NCBI GenBank assembly: GCA_024226515.1
Contig: JAAELQ010000305.1
Coordinates: 1-64,000 of the forward strand
DNA length: 64,000 nucleotides
Origin: a bacterium
Lineage (GTDB): Bacteria > Acidobacteriota > Polarisedimenticolia > Polarisedimenticolales > Polarisedimenticolaceae
Reading direction: 5' to 3'
The position numbers were made by a program, and so were the translations under genes. This document shows, piece after piece, positions 48,698 to 57,605 of the stretch (position 1 is its first letter; each line of letters starts with the position of its first letter). The notes under the pieces are model-generated. The model was given only the letters and a program-made list of their open reading frames with translations. It searched no databases and was not told where the DNA came from.

Positions 48698-49990
48698 TCA
48701 GGGCGACCAGTGCGGAGTGAAGCAGTCGCCGCCGCGCGTCAGCCGGCGCACGTTGCTGCCGTCCGAGCGCATGCTGTAGATATCGTAGCTGCCGCGGCGA
48801 TTCGAGGCGAAGACGATGTGCCGCCCATCGCGCGACCAGGCCGGGTTCTCGTTGTTGCCCTCGCCGCGCGTCAGCCGCTGCGTCTCGTCGGTCTCGAGAT
48901 CCAGCACGATCACGTCGAAACGACCGCGGATCCGCGAGACGTAGGCGATGCGGCCGCCGTCGGGATGCCAGGCCGCCGACTCGTTGTAGTTCCCGCCCCA
49001 CGAGATGCGACGGACGTTCAGCCCCTCGGCGTCCATCAGGTAGATCTGCGGGGCTCCCGAGCGATCCGACGTGAACGCGATCTCCCGCCCGTTGGGCGAG
49101 ACCGCCGGGGCCGTGTCGATCGCCGGGTTGCGCGTCAGCCGCGTGTTGCGCCCGCTGCGGCGATCCAGCTCGTAGAGCTCGGTGTTGCCGTGAACATCGG
49201 AGCTGTAGACGAGCCTGTCACCCCTGGGCGCCCAGTCGGGCGAGCCGCTGAGCTCGCCGCCGACCGTGTCCAGGTGGCCCAGCTCGCCCTCGCTGCTCAT
49301 GACATAGACCCCGGGCTGCCGCCCGCGCCACGAGACGAACGCCAGCTCATCGCCGTCGGGGGGCGACCAGACGGGGGAGAGGTTGATCGTCCCGGTGGTG
49401 GTCAGCCGACGGATGTTGCGGCCGTCGTAGTCCATCAGGAAGATCTCCTTCCCCTCGCCGTGGCGCGAGGTGAAGGCGATGCGCGTCATCGCCACGCCCT
49501 TGCGGCCCGTGTAATGCTCGAGCAGGTCGTCGGCGAGATTGTGCGCGATGCGCCGCACCAGGCCGGGGCGGCCGCCGTAGCGATGCGCGAACAGCACCTG
49601 TTTGCCCTCGTTGTCGTGCAGCCAGGCCTGGAGATCGACGCGTCCGCCGCGCAGACCGACGCGCAGCTGGATCATGGCCTCGGCGCCGATCGACAGCCAG
49701 TCGTCGTGCCGCACCTCTCCGTCGCTCGAGAGCGGAACGAGCCCGTACAGGCCGCGGTCGATCACATCGAAGTACCCGCTGAAGTCGAGGTCGCTGCGCA
49801 GCGTCTCGACGATCTCGCGTGCCTCGGCGGCAGCGTCTCGCGATTCGGCGTCGGGGATCGCGATCTTCACCTGCGCCCAGCCCGAGCGCTCGATCTCGCC
49901 GGTCAGCGTCTCCTGGGCGGACGCAGGCCGGCCCCCGGCGGACAGGAGGAGGACGATCGGCAGGGCGAATCTGAAGCCGGCGTGGTTCAA
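48698..49990 (-). CDS. tolB: Tol-Pal system beta-propeller protein TolB
   Basis: Periplasmic, 430 residues. Signal peptide ends near PASAQ. The N-terminal alpha/beta domain (about 30-160) includes FSGYFDVIDR and LRVGLRGG, then a six-bladed propeller with repeated PD40 units (FTSRHGEGKEIFLMDYDGRN-like, SPVWSP, SPDWAP, SPNGREIAF, NENPAWSRDGRHIVF). Start TTG 49990 follows GGAG at 7 nt. It binds Pal and TolA; order tolQ-tolR-tolA-tolB-pal supports the call. Confidence 0.95.
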   Translation of the reverse strand: MNHAGFRFALPIVLLLSAGGRPASAQETLTGEIERSGWAQVKIAIPDAESRDAAAEAREIVETLRSDLDFSGYFDVIDRGLYGLVPLSSDGEVRHDDWLSIGAEAMIQLRVGLRGGRVDLQAWLHDNEGKQVLFAHRYGGRPGLVRRIAHNLADDLLEHYTGRKGVAMTRIAFTSRHGEGKEIFLMDYDGRNIRRLTTTGTINLSPVWSPPDGDELAFVSWRGRQPGVYVMSSEGELGHLDTVGGELSGSPDWAPRGDRLVYSSDVHGNTELYELDRRSGRNTRLTRNPAIDTAPAVSPNGREIAFTSDRSGAPQIYLMDAEGLNVRRISWGGNYNESAAWHPDGGRIAYVSRIRGRFDVIVLDLETDETQRLTRGEGNNENPAWSRDGRHIVFASNRRGSYDIYSMRSDGSNVRRLTRGGDCFTPHWSP

Positions 49991-50016
49991 GGGAGGGCTC
50001 CTCGGCGTAGGACGAC

Positions 50017-50802
50017 TCAGTTGTCCTCGGGGTGCAGTCGAAAGATGAAACGCGCGGGCAGCACACTTTGACGCAAGTGGGCCGGTAGCGCCGGCAGGGG
50101 CGAGGCCTCGCTGACGGCGCGCAGGGCCGATCGATCGAGGGCCCTGATGCCGCTGCTGGCGTCCACACGCAGGTTCGCGACCGTGCCGTCGCGCCGGACC
50201 TCGAACGAGACCGAAACCTCCGCGACGCCTCCCGCGCGCGCCAGGATCGGCGGCCGCCAGCGCCCGTAGAGCGCGGCCGAGACCGAGGCGCGGTACCAGG
50301 CGAACTCGGGGTCGTCCCCGGCCAGGCCGGCGATCACGCTCGCGTCCTCGTTGCCGGCGGCCTCCTCGAGCCTGCCGTCGCTGGGCAGCCCTCCTTCGCC
50401 CTCCTGGTCGAGCGCGGCAGATTCGTCCGGCGCCGGTGGTCGCACGGGCTCGGGAGGCCTCTCGGGCGGCGGCTTCGGAGGCTTCTTCCTCGGTTTTGGA
50501 TCGACCTTCGGCACCTGCTCGACGGCGCGCGCTCCCTCCGGCGGGGGAGCCGGCTCGGGCGGCGGCGGTTTCGCGGCCGGCGGACGCGCCACGGGCGCCT
50601 GCGGTTGCGTCTTCGGCGCGAACGCCGGCGCGAGCTCGATGGAGAACACCGAGTCGGGCTCGATCATCGGGCGCTTGCGGAACTCCGGTACGACGTAGAC
50701 CGCGACGATCGCGGCGAGGTGCAAGACGAGCGACAGGGTCATGTAGGGGCGCAGCGGCGAGGGAGTTCCGCCGAAGCGCGCGACGATGCGAATCCGCCGC
50801 AC
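50017..50802 (-). CDS. tolA: TolA/TonB-type energy-transducing protein
   Basis: 261 residues. Short cytoplasmic start, one helix (about 20-40, MTLSLVLHLAAIVAVYVV), a Pro/Lys/Glu-rich periplasmic stretch (about 60-140), and a C-terminal TonB/TolA-C domain (about 165-255) with AEVSVSFEVRRDGTVANLRVDASSGIRALDRSALRAV. Locus position after tolQ-tolR makes it the TolA of this system although the C-domain looks TonB-like. It starts GTG 50802, 1 bp after the tolR stop. Confidence 0.9.
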   Translation of the reverse strand: MRRIRIVARFGGTPSPLRPYMTLSLVLHLAAIVAVYVVPEFRKRPMIEPDSVFSIELAPAFAPKTQPQAPVARPPAAKPPPPEPAPPPEGARAVEQVPKVDPKPRKKPPKPPPERPPEPVRPPAPDESAALDQEGEGGLPSDGRLEEAAGNEDASVIAGLAGDDPEFAWYRASVSAALYGRWRPPILARAGGVAEVSVSFEVRRDGTVANLRVDASSGIRALDRSALRAVSEASPLPALPAHLRQSVLPARFIFRLHPEDN

Positions 50803-50803
50803 G

Positions 50804-51235
50804 TCAGCGGACCTCCGCGGATTCCAGCGGCACCGTCACGAGCGCGACGCGGGTGACGCCCGCGCTGCGGATCTTGTCCATCACCAGCAGCACCTCACCG
50901 TACGGCAGCAGCTTGTCGGCCTGCAGGTACACGGTCTCGGTCGGGTTCGTTGCCGCCAGGCCCTTCATTCGTTCGAGCAGCAGCTCGACGTGCACCGGGC
51001 GCTCGTTGATGCGGATGCGGCCGTTGCGATCGAGCGAGACGACGACGCGCGACTCCTCGATCTCGGTCGCCGTCTCGGTCGCCGGCAGCTCGAGGTTGAT
51101 CCCGCGCTGGAGCATCGGGGCGGCGACCATCGAGATGATCAGCAGCACGAGGATCACGTCCACCAGCGGCGTGACGTTGATCTCGGCCAGGGCGGTGCGC
51201 CGCCCGCCGCGACCGGGACCGAGGGAAGCCCCCAT
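50804..51235 (-). CDS. tolR: TolR/ExbD-type protein
   Basis: 143 residues. Membrane helix (about 18-38) with INVTPLVDVILVLLIISMV, containing the Asp that takes part in proton flow; soluble periplasmic domain with VVVSLDRNGRIRINERPV and VYLQADKLLPYGEVLLVMD, the ExbD/TolR pattern. The ATG abuts the tolQ stop, so the genes are translated together. Confidence 0.94.
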   Translation of the reverse strand: MGASLGPGRGGRRTALAEINVTPLVDVILVLLIISMVAAPMLQRGINLELPATETATEIEESRVVVSLDRNGRIRINERPVHVELLLERMKGLAATNPTETVYLQADKLLPYGEVLLVMDKIRSAGVTRVALVTVPLESAEVR

Positions 51236-51925
51236 TCAGGACCTCCGGCCCAGGATGCGGTGGATCAGGTCGGCGTTGAACTCCTCGATCAGCGAGTCCA
51301 TGCTGCGCAGCCGGCCCATGAAGTGGTTGTAGCCGATCACGGCCGGGATGGCGGCGAACAGCCCCGCCGCGGTAGCGACGAGCGCCTCGGCGATTCCCGG
51401 CGCGTACTGCGCGAGGCTGGCCGTGCCCGATGCGCCGATCGTACGGAACGCGTTCATGATGCCCCATACCGTCCCGAACAGCCCGATGAACGGGGCGGCG
51501 CTGGCCGTCGTCGCGAGGAAGCCGAGCGAGCGCTCGAGCTCGGTCACCTGCGCGGTCGCGTTCTTGCGCAGCATGCGATCGACCGCCTCGAGGCTCTCGC
51601 GCGACATCGGCCCCTCGCCGCTGTGCGGGTTCAGGCTGATCTCGCGGAAGCCGGCGCGGTAGATGTCGGCCAGGGGGCTCCACTCGAGCTCCTTGGTCTC
51701 GTCCTGGATCGCCGCCAGGCCGCCGCCCTCGTGGAAGCGATCGAGAAATACGCGGCTTTCCGCCTCGGCCCGGCGGAAGCGCCGGTACCGCTCGGCGATG
51801 ACACCCCACGAGGCGACGGACAGCACGCCGAGGATCAGCAGTACGAGTTTGGCCATGGCGCCGGCTTGCATGACCAGCGACCAGACGTTGAGGTTGCCGG
51901 TGGCGGCGGCGAGGATCGGATTCAC
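51236..51925 (-). CDS. tolQ: TolQ/ExbB-type proton channel protein
   Basis: 229 residues with three membrane helices. The MotA/TolQ/ExbB core reads LGFLATTASAAPFIGLFGTVWGIMNAF and GIAEALVATAAGLFAAIPAVIGYNHF, with the conserved Thr and Pro-Phe-Ile-Gly residues. GTG 51925 follows GGAG at 6 nt; the frame is open further to 52045 but has no signal of coding there. First gene of the Tol locus; transcription starts in the 218-bp gap shared with recN. Confidence 0.94.
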   Translation of the reverse strand: MNPILAAATGNLNVWSLVMQAGAMAKLVLLILGVLSVASWGVIAERYRRFRRAEAESRVFLDRFHEGGGLAAIQDETKELEWSPLADIYRAGFREISLNPHSGEGPMSRESLEAVDRMLRKNATAQVTELERSLGFLATTASAAPFIGLFGTVWGIMNAFRTIGASGTASLAQYAPGIAEALVATAAGLFAAIPAVIGYNHFMGRLRSMDSLIEEFNADLIHRILGRRS

Positions 51926-51943
51926 TTTGGCTCCTGCACGTCT

Positions 51944-52065
51944 TTCGAAGCGGCCTGGACCGTTGCTCGAATCGCAAGGCTGACGGACGGGATCCTCGGT
52001 GATCTGTTCGAACGCGTCCAGGCCAGGAGGGTTGCCCGGAAGCAACCTGAAACATGTGTTCGAAC
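51944..52065. promoter_or_regulatory. Three TTCGAA sites and a hairpin between tolQ and recN
   Basis: TTCGAA occurs at 51944-51949, 52007-52012 and 52059-52064; the last two lie within identical palindromes GTTCGAAC (52006-52013, 52058-52065), 52 bp apart. A perfect 6-bp hairpin GGTTGC-CCGGAA-GCAACC lies between (52030-52047). Clusters of this AT-rich hexamer are unexpected in such GC-rich DNA. They may be an operator for tolQ, for recN, or both. No known LexA box was recognised. Confidence 0.35.
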
Positions 52066-52143
52066 CCGAGTTATGCTATCCCAGGGCCGTTGGGGCGTCA
52101 AAGAAACCGCACCCGGAACGCACCTGTTTCTCATGCGAGGGAA

Positions 52144-53886
52144 ATGCTCCGCACGCTGCGCATTCGCGACCTGGCGATCATCGACGACCTCACCGTCGAG
52201 TTCGAGAGCGGTCTGAACCTGCTGACCGGCGAGACCGGGGCCGGCAAGTCGATCCTCGTGGACGCGCTGGGGCTCGTCACGGGCGACCGGGCCGACCGCT
52301 CGCTGGTGCGCAGCGGCTGCGAGCGTGCGGTCGTCGAGGCGTTGTTCGACGTTCCGCCCGCCTCCGCCGCGGCCGCATGGGCCGCGGCGCAGGGTAACGC
52401 GGAGTGGGTCGAAGACGGACAGGTCGTGATCCGCCGCGACGTCCCCGCCGAGGGCAACGGTCGCGTGACGGTCAACGGCTCGCCCACGACGGCGACCGCG
52501 TTGCGCGGTCTCGGGCGCCGGCTGCTGGAGCTGCACGGACAGCACGAGCACCAGTCGTTGCTGTCGGCCGACGAGCACCTGCGCGTGCTGGATCGCCTCG
52601 GGGGGCACGCCGAGCGACTCACGCGTGTCACGGAGGCGTACGCGGCGGTCAGCGTGTCGCGCGAGGCGCGCGAGGCGTTCGCGGCGCGGATCGCCGAGCG
52701 ACGCGAACGCGCCGACGAGCTGGAACGAGTCGTGCGTGAGATCGACTCCGTCGAACCGCAACCGGGCGAGCTGGAGCAGCTCGAAGGCCGGCAACGCCTG
52801 CTGCGGCACGCCGCCCGCATGGGCGAGATCCTCGACGACCTCGTCGGCACGGCGTACGAGGGCGAGCAGTCGACCGCCGCCGTCCTCTCGCGCCTGGGTC
52901 GCCGGGCCGCGGAGGCCGCGGAGCTCGACGCCTCGCTCTCCGAGCTCGCGCAGCGGCTGGCCGCGGCCGCGCTCGAACTGGAGGACGTCGGCGCGGCGTT
53001 GCGCGACTACCGCGAGCGGGGCGACTTCGATCCGTCCAGTCTCGAGGAGGTCGAGGCGCGCCGGGCCGCGCTCGAGCGGTTGTGTCTCGCGTTCGGCCCC
53101 GACGAGGCCGCAGTACTCGAGCGGCGCGAGACGGCGTTGCAGGAGCTGGGCGAGTTGCAGGAGTTCGATGCGGAGACGAAGCGACTCGCGGCGGAAGTCG
53201 CGAAGCACGAGGAGGCCTACGTCGAGTGGGCGCTGGCGCTCGGGCTCGCCCGACGCGAGGCGGCCGGGTCGGTCGTGACGCTGGTCGAGGAGCAGCTCGC
53301 GCAGCTCGCGCTGGGAAAGGCGCGACTCGACATCGTCTTCGGGCCCGCACGCGGAGGGTTCGTGGAGCGCGACGGCCTGGAGCCGTTGCCGCTGTCTCCG
53401 CGCGGGGCGGAACGCGCCGAATTTCTGCTGGCCGCGAACCCCGGGGAGGAGCCGCGGGCGATGCAGAAGGTCGCATCGGGCGGCGAGCTGTCGCGCGTCA
53501 TGCTCGCGCTGCACGCCGTCGATCGCGGAGGCGCGGACGGCCGGGTCCTCGTCTTCGACGAGGTCGACTCGGGCGTCGGCGGCGCCGTGGCCGACGCCGT
53601 GGGCTCGCGCCTGGCCGGGCTCGCGCGGGACAGCCAGGTTCTGTGCGTGACGCATCTGCCTCAGGTAGCGGCGTACGCGGACCGTCACTATCACGTGAGC
53701 AAGCGGGTCGAGGCCGGTCGCACGCAGACCGACATCCGGCCGCTGAGCACGGACGAACGGGTCGACGAGCTGGCGCGTATGCTGGGGGGGCGCAGCGTGA
53801 CCGCGGCCTCCCGCCGCAACGCCTCGGAGTTGTTGGGAACCGCCGGCAGGGCGCGCGGCAAGCAGCCCGCGAGGAGGAGCACGTGA
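52144..53886 (+). CDS. recN: DNA repair ATPase RecN
   Basis: SMC-like protein for double-strand-break repair, 580 residues. Walker A GETGAGKS (29-36), long Glu/Arg-rich coiled coil (about 155-370), signature ASGGELSRVMLAL and Walker B VLVFDEVDSGVGG near 475, followed by QVLCVTHLPQVAAYAD. ATG 52144 is the natural start (MLRTLRIRDLAIID). Upstream frame is open to 52054 but not family-like. Overlaps coaD by 4 bp. Confidence 0.95.
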   Translation: MLRTLRIRDLAIIDDLTVEFESGLNLLTGETGAGKSILVDALGLVTGDRADRSLVRSGCERAVVEALFDVPPASAAAAWAAAQGNAEWVEDGQVVIRRDVPAEGNGRVTVNGSPTTATALRGLGRRLLELHGQHEHQSLLSADEHLRVLDRLGGHAERLTRVTEAYAAVSVSREAREAFAARIAERRERADELERVVREIDSVEPQPGELEQLEGRQRLLRHAARMGEILDDLVGTAYEGEQSTAAVLSRLGRRAAEAAELDASLSELAQRLAAAALELEDVGAALRDYRERGDFDPSSLEEVEARRAALERLCLAFGPDEAAVLERRETALQELGELQEFDAETKRLAAEVAKHEEAYVEWALALGLARREAAGSVVTLVEEQLAQLALGKARLDIVFGPARGGFVERDGLEPLPLSPRGAERAEFLLAANPGEEPRAMQKVASGGELSRVMLALHAVDRGGADGRVLVFDEVDSGVGGAVADAVGSRLAGLARDSQVLCVTHLPQVAAYADRHYHVSKRVEAGRTQTDIRPLSTDERVDELARMLGGRSVTAASRRNASELLGTAGRARGKQPARRST

Positions 53887-54368
53887 GTCGAGTCGCAGTC
53901 TACCCGGGGACGTTCGACCCCGTCACCAACGGGCACCTGGATCTCGCCGAGCGCGGACTTCGGCACTTCGATCGCCTGGTCATCGCGGTCCTCGGTAACG
54001 AGGAGAAGCGGCCGTTGTTCAGCGTGGACGAGCGCATCGAGTTGCTGCACGAGGCGACGCACGGCTGGTCCGGGATCGAGATCGAGAGCTTCGACGGTCT
54101 GCTCGTCCACTTCGCGCGTCGCGTCGGCGCGCAGGTCATCCTGCGCGGGATCCGGGCGGCGTCGGACTTCGAATACGAGATGCAGATGGCGATGATGAAC
54201 CGCAAGCTCGAGCCCGAGCTCGAGACGGTGTTCCTCGTTCCGAGCGAGGCGTACTCCTACGTTTCCAGCCGCCTCGTGCGCGAGGTCGCCAAGCTGGGCG
54301 GCGAGGCCGATCGTCTGGTCCCGCCGAACGTCGCCCGGGCGTTGAACGCCAAGCTGAGTCGCGGATGA
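53883..54368 (+). CDS. coaD: Phosphopantetheine adenylyltransferase
   Basis: Penultimate enzyme of coenzyme A synthesis, 161 residues, hexamer in known cases. Starts AVYPGTFDPVTNGHLDL, with the T/HxGH nucleotide motif, and has ILRGIRAASDFEYEMQMAMMNRKL, then PSEAYSYVSSRLVREVA, both CoaD signatures. GTG 53883 follows GGAGGAG at 3-6 nt and overlaps the recN stop as GTGA. Confidence 0.96.
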   Translation: MSRVAVYPGTFDPVTNGHLDLAERGLRHFDRLVIAVLGNEEKRPLFSVDERIELLHEATHGWSGIEIESFDGLLVHFARRVGAQVILRGIRAASDFEYEMQMAMMNRKLEPELETVFLVPSEAYSYVSSRLVREVAKLGGEADRLVPPNVARALNAKLSRG

Positions 54369-54381
54369 GCGGCTCACCCGC

Positions 54382-54410
54382 TTGAGTCCACCGATGATGA
54401 CCCGTATACT
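54382..54410 (+). promoter_or_regulatory. Candidate promoter of nfeD-slipin, leaderless arrangement
   Basis: TTGAGT (54382-54387), exactly 17 nt, TATACT (54405-54410), then 7 nt to GTG 54418. The TTG of this -35 box opens the longest in-frame reading of the gene and is probably not its start. The same design occurs at hemX. Confidence 0.55.
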
Positions 54411-54417
54411 GCAGCGT

Positions 54418-55737
54418 GTGAGGCACTTAGCCACAGTGGCGCTCGGCGTGCTGCTGTTGAGCAACGTCGCGTCGGCCGAACCGACCACCGTGAGGTTCGT
54501 CGAGTTCGAGACGACGGTCAACCCGATCTCCGCCAAGCGCATCCTGCGCGCGATCGACGCCGCCGAACAGGCCGGCGACGCGCTGGTGCTGATCCGACTC
54601 GACACGCCCGGCGGCCTCGTCGTCTCGATGGAGAAGATCGTCAAGCGCATGCTGTCCGCGGAGGTGCCGGTCGCCGTCTGGGTCGGCCCGCCCGGCGCCC
54701 ACGCGGCATCCGCGGGCTTCTTCATCCTGATCGCGGCCGACGTCGCGATCATGGCACCCGGGACGCGGACCGGCGCGGCGGCGACGGTTTTCGGCTCGGG
54801 CGAGGGCAACACGGAGGACAACGTGTTGCTGAAGAAGGCGAACGAGGACGCGGCCGCGCTGCTGCGCTCGATCGCCAAGCGTCGCAACCGCAACGTCGAG
54901 GCCAGCGAGAAGGCGGTCTTCTCGGCGACGGCCTACGAGGAGAGCGTCGCGCTCGAGGAGGGCCTGATCGACTTCGTCGCGGCGGACATCGATGCCGTGC
55001 TCGAGACGCTGGACCAGCGCACGGTCGAGCTGTTCGACGGCACCGAGGTCGTTCTGGACACGAAGGACGCGACCGTCGTCGGCAGCGAGCTCAGCGCGCG
55101 CCAACGCTTCCTGGAGCTGCTCGGCTCACCGACCGTGGCCTATTTGTTGCTGCTCGGCGGGCTGCTCGGGCTGTACGTCGAGATCACGAATCCGGGAGTG
55201 ATCCTGCCCGGCGTGGTCGGGGCGCTGTGCCTGATCCTGTTCGCCTTCTCGGCGCAGGCGCTGCCGATCTCGTGGGTCGCGCTGCTGCTGATCGCGCTGG
55301 CGATCGTGATGTTCGTGCTGGAGGTCAAGGTCGCGTCGTACGGCATGTTGACGATCGGGGGCCTGTTCTGCCTCGTCGCCGGCTCGGCGATGCTGGTCGA
55401 CGGCCCGATTCCGGAGCTGAAGGTGCCGTGGCCGGTGATCCTCCCGACCTCGCTCGTCCTCGCCGCCGTCTGTGTCTTCGCGGTTCGTCTCGCGCTGAAG
55501 GCCCAGCGCGCCAAGGTCAGGACCGGCCGCGAGGGGCTGATCGACGAGATCGCCTCCGTCACGCGGGAGCTCGCCCCGGAAGGGAAGGTGTTCGTCGACG
55601 GCGAGCTGTGGAACGCCGTCGCGCCGAACGGTCCGATTGCGCGCGGAGCGCGGGTTCGAGTCGTGCACGTCGACGGCATGACGTTGACGGTCGAGCCGGC
55701 GGAGCCGCACGCCCTGAAGGAGAGTCGAGATGACTAG
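54418..55737 (+). CDS. NfeD-family membrane serine protease (ClpP-like domain plus NfeD)
   Basis: 439 residues. Signal peptide (1-18), then a ClpP/SppA-like protease domain. Ser98 in PGAHAASAGFFIL and Lys139 in NVLLKKANE match the Ser-Lys dyad of the archaeal stomatin-specific protease (Ser97/Lys138 type). Four to five membrane helices follow (about 245-370) and a C-terminal NfeD OB-fold (about 375-435: GREGLIDEIASVTRELAPEGKVFVDGELW). Works with the slipin coded immediately downstream (8-bp overlap), a pairing known in many bacteria and archaea; membrane quality control or raft-like organisation is the likely role. Confidence 0.9.
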   Translation: MRHLATVALGVLLLSNVASAEPTTVRFVEFETTVNPISAKRILRAIDAAEQAGDALVLIRLDTPGGLVVSMEKIVKRMLSAEVPVAVWVGPPGAHAASAGFFILIAADVAIMAPGTRTGAAATVFGSGEGNTEDNVLLKKANEDAAALLRSIAKRRNRNVEASEKAVFSATAYEESVALEEGLIDFVAADIDAVLETLDQRTVELFDGTEVVLDTKDATVVGSELSARQRFLELLGSPTVAYLLLLGGLLGLYVEITNPGVILPGVVGALCLILFAFSAQALPISWVALLLIALAIVMFVLEVKVASYGMLTIGGLFCLVAGSAMLVDGPIPELKVPWPVILPTSLVLAAVCVFAVRLALKAQRAKVRTGREGLIDEIASVTRELAPEGKVFVDGELWNAVAPNGPIARGARVRVVHVDGMTLTVEPAEPHALKESRDD

Positions 55738-56500
55738 CCCGTTCCTGATCGGTGCCGGTGTGGCGCTCGCCGTGCTGGTGTTCTTCATCATCAACGCGAT
55801 CAAGATCCTGCCCGAGTACGAACGCGGAGTCGTGTTCCGGCTGGGTCGGCTGCGCGATCACGATTACGGCCCCGGGCTGTTCTTCCTGATCCCGATCATG
55901 GATCGCATGGTGCGCATCTCGCTGCGCACCGTCGTGCACGACGTGCCGCCGCAGGACATCATCACCCGCGACAACGTGTCGATCAAGGTGAACGCGGTCG
56001 TCTACTTCCGCGTACGCGAGCCGCAGAAGGCGGTCGTGAAGGTCGAGAACTACCACTACGCCACGAGTCAGCTGGCGCAGACGACGTTGCGCTCGATCCT
56101 GGGGCAGGTAGAGCTGGACGAGTTGCTCTCCTCGCGCGAGAAGATCAACGACGACCTGCAATCGATCCTCGACAAGCAGACCGACCCGTGGGGCATCAAG
56201 GTCTCGTCGGTCGAGGTCAAGCACGTCGACCTGCCGGAGACGATGCAACGCGCGATGGCCAAGCAGGCGGAGGCCGAGCGCGAGAAGCGGGCCAAGATCA
56301 TTCACGCGAAGGGCGAACAGCTCGCCGCCGCGAACCTGGCCAGCGCGGCCGCCGAGCTGGCCACCCAGCCGGTCTCCATGCAGCTACGCTATCTGCAGAC
56401 CCTGACCGAGATCGCCTCCGAGCGGAACTCCACCTTGATCTTCCCGCTTCCGGTCGAGATATTCCGTTCCTTCATGGAGAAGGGCTCTCGGGACGAGTAG
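55730..56500 (+). CDS. Slipin (SPFH/stomatin-like protein)
   Basis: 256 residues. N-terminal helix (about 5-24), then an SPFH (band 7) domain (about 25-185) starting KILPEYERGVVFRLGRL and containing RTVVHDVPPQDIITRDNVSIKVNAVVYFRV, typical of bacterial slipins. An alanine/glutamate-rich coiled coil follows (about 175-215) and the QLRYLQTLTEIASERNSTLIFPLP segment conserved in the family. It overlaps the nfeD stop by 8 bp, so the two are co-translated. Confidence 0.93.
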   Translation: MTSPFLIGAGVALAVLVFFIINAIKILPEYERGVVFRLGRLRDHDYGPGLFFLIPIMDRMVRISLRTVVHDVPPQDIITRDNVSIKVNAVVYFRVREPQKAVVKVENYHYATSQLAQTTLRSILGQVELDELLSSREKINDDLQSILDKQTDPWGIKVSSVEVKHVDLPETMQRAMAKQAEAEREKRAKIIHAKGEQLAAANLASAAAELATQPVSMQLRYLQTLTEIASERNSTLIFPLPVEIFRSFMEKGSRDE

Positions 56501-56537
56501 CCCGGATCGGACTGCCGAGCCGCGGAGGTGCACCGGC

Positions 56538-57605
56538 GTGAGTGGGAACGAAAACGACGATCGCGTGGTCCTGGCGGACATCCTCGTCTCCGACCCGGAG
56601 TTGATGGAGTCGGTCCTGGCGGTCTTTCGCGAGCTCGAGTTGACCGATCAGTTCCACGCGTTGCTCGAGCCGCTCGCGCGCTGGAGCGGCGCCTCGTGGG
56701 GCGTGGCGATCGGACCGGCCGGCGAGGGCCGCACGATGATCCCGCTGGCGACGTCAGGTGCGCGGAAGGACGCCCGCGCACAGGCGATGCGCCCCGTCGA
56801 ACCGTCGACGTTGCGCGCGTGGCTGCCGCACGATCTCGTGGTCTTCGAGGGCCTGGGCCCTTTCGGTGAGACGGTCGAGAAGTGGCCGGGCGACCCCCCG
56901 GCGCACAGCGTCGTGCTGCCCGTGCGGAGTCCGCGCAACCAGCTCGCCGGCGCCGTGATGCTGACCGTCGACGAGCCGCCGGACGAGGCGCTGCGACGCC
57001 GTATGCTCGAGCTCCTCAACCTGACGCGACCGGCGGCGGGCCATGGCCTGCAACTCGTCGCGATGCGTGAGTTGATCATCAAGGACGACACGGCGAGCTG
57101 CTTCAACCGGCGCTACTTCGAGGAGTTCCTGCCCGAGGAGCTTTCGCGCGCACGTCGCTTCCACACGGCGCTCTCGTTGATCTTCCTCGACATGGACAAC
57201 CTGAAGTCGGTGAACAACCGCTTCGGGCACGCGATGGGCAGCCGCACGCTGTACGAGGTCTCGGTCCGCGTGCGGGCCAAGATCAGGAAATTCGACAAGT
57301 TGTTCCGCTTCGGCGGCGACGAGTTCTGCATCGTGCTGCCCGAGACCGAGTCGCCGGGCGCCGTCGAGGTCGCCGAGCGCGTGCGCGAGGCGATCGGCGG
57401 GCAAGCGATGTTGCTGGACGAACACCCCGAAGGTGGTGTCACGATGAGCGCGTCGTTGGGCGTGGCGTCCTTCCCGCTGCACGCGCGGAGTCAGAAGGAC
57501 CTGATCCAGCGGGCGGACCGCGCGATGCAGAAGGTCAAGGCCAGCGGCAAGAACGGAATCGGTGTGGCCGACGGCGACGAGGGGGGAGAGGCCGATGGCG
57601 GTTGA
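56538..57605 (+). CDS. Diguanylate cyclase (GAF-like sensor plus GGDEF)
   Basis: 355 residues, no membrane helix. Residues about 20-165 look like a GAF domain (LLEPLARWSGASWGVAIGP...AHSVVLPVRSPRNQLAGAVMLTVD). The GGDEF domain (about 185-345) has an intact active site GGDEF (259-263) and an RxxD inhibitory site five residues before it (RKFD), so it should make c-di-GMP with product feedback. GTG 56538 follows GGAGG at 9 nt. It overlaps the SPOR gene by 11 bp. Confidence 0.93.
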   Translation: MSGNENDDRVVLADILVSDPELMESVLAVFRELELTDQFHALLEPLARWSGASWGVAIGPAGEGRTMIPLATSGARKDARAQAMRPVEPSTLRAWLPHDLVVFEGLGPFGETVEKWPGDPPAHSVVLPVRSPRNQLAGAVMLTVDEPPDEALRRRMLELLNLTRPAAGHGLQLVAMRELIIKDDTASCFNRRYFEEFLPEELSRARRFHTALSLIFLDMDNLKSVNNRFGHAMGSRTLYEVSVRVRAKIRKFDKLFRFGGDEFCIVLPETESPGAVEVAERVREAIGGQAMLLDEHPEGGVTMSASLGVASFPLHARSQKDLIQRADRAMQKVKASGKNGIGVADGDEGGEADGG

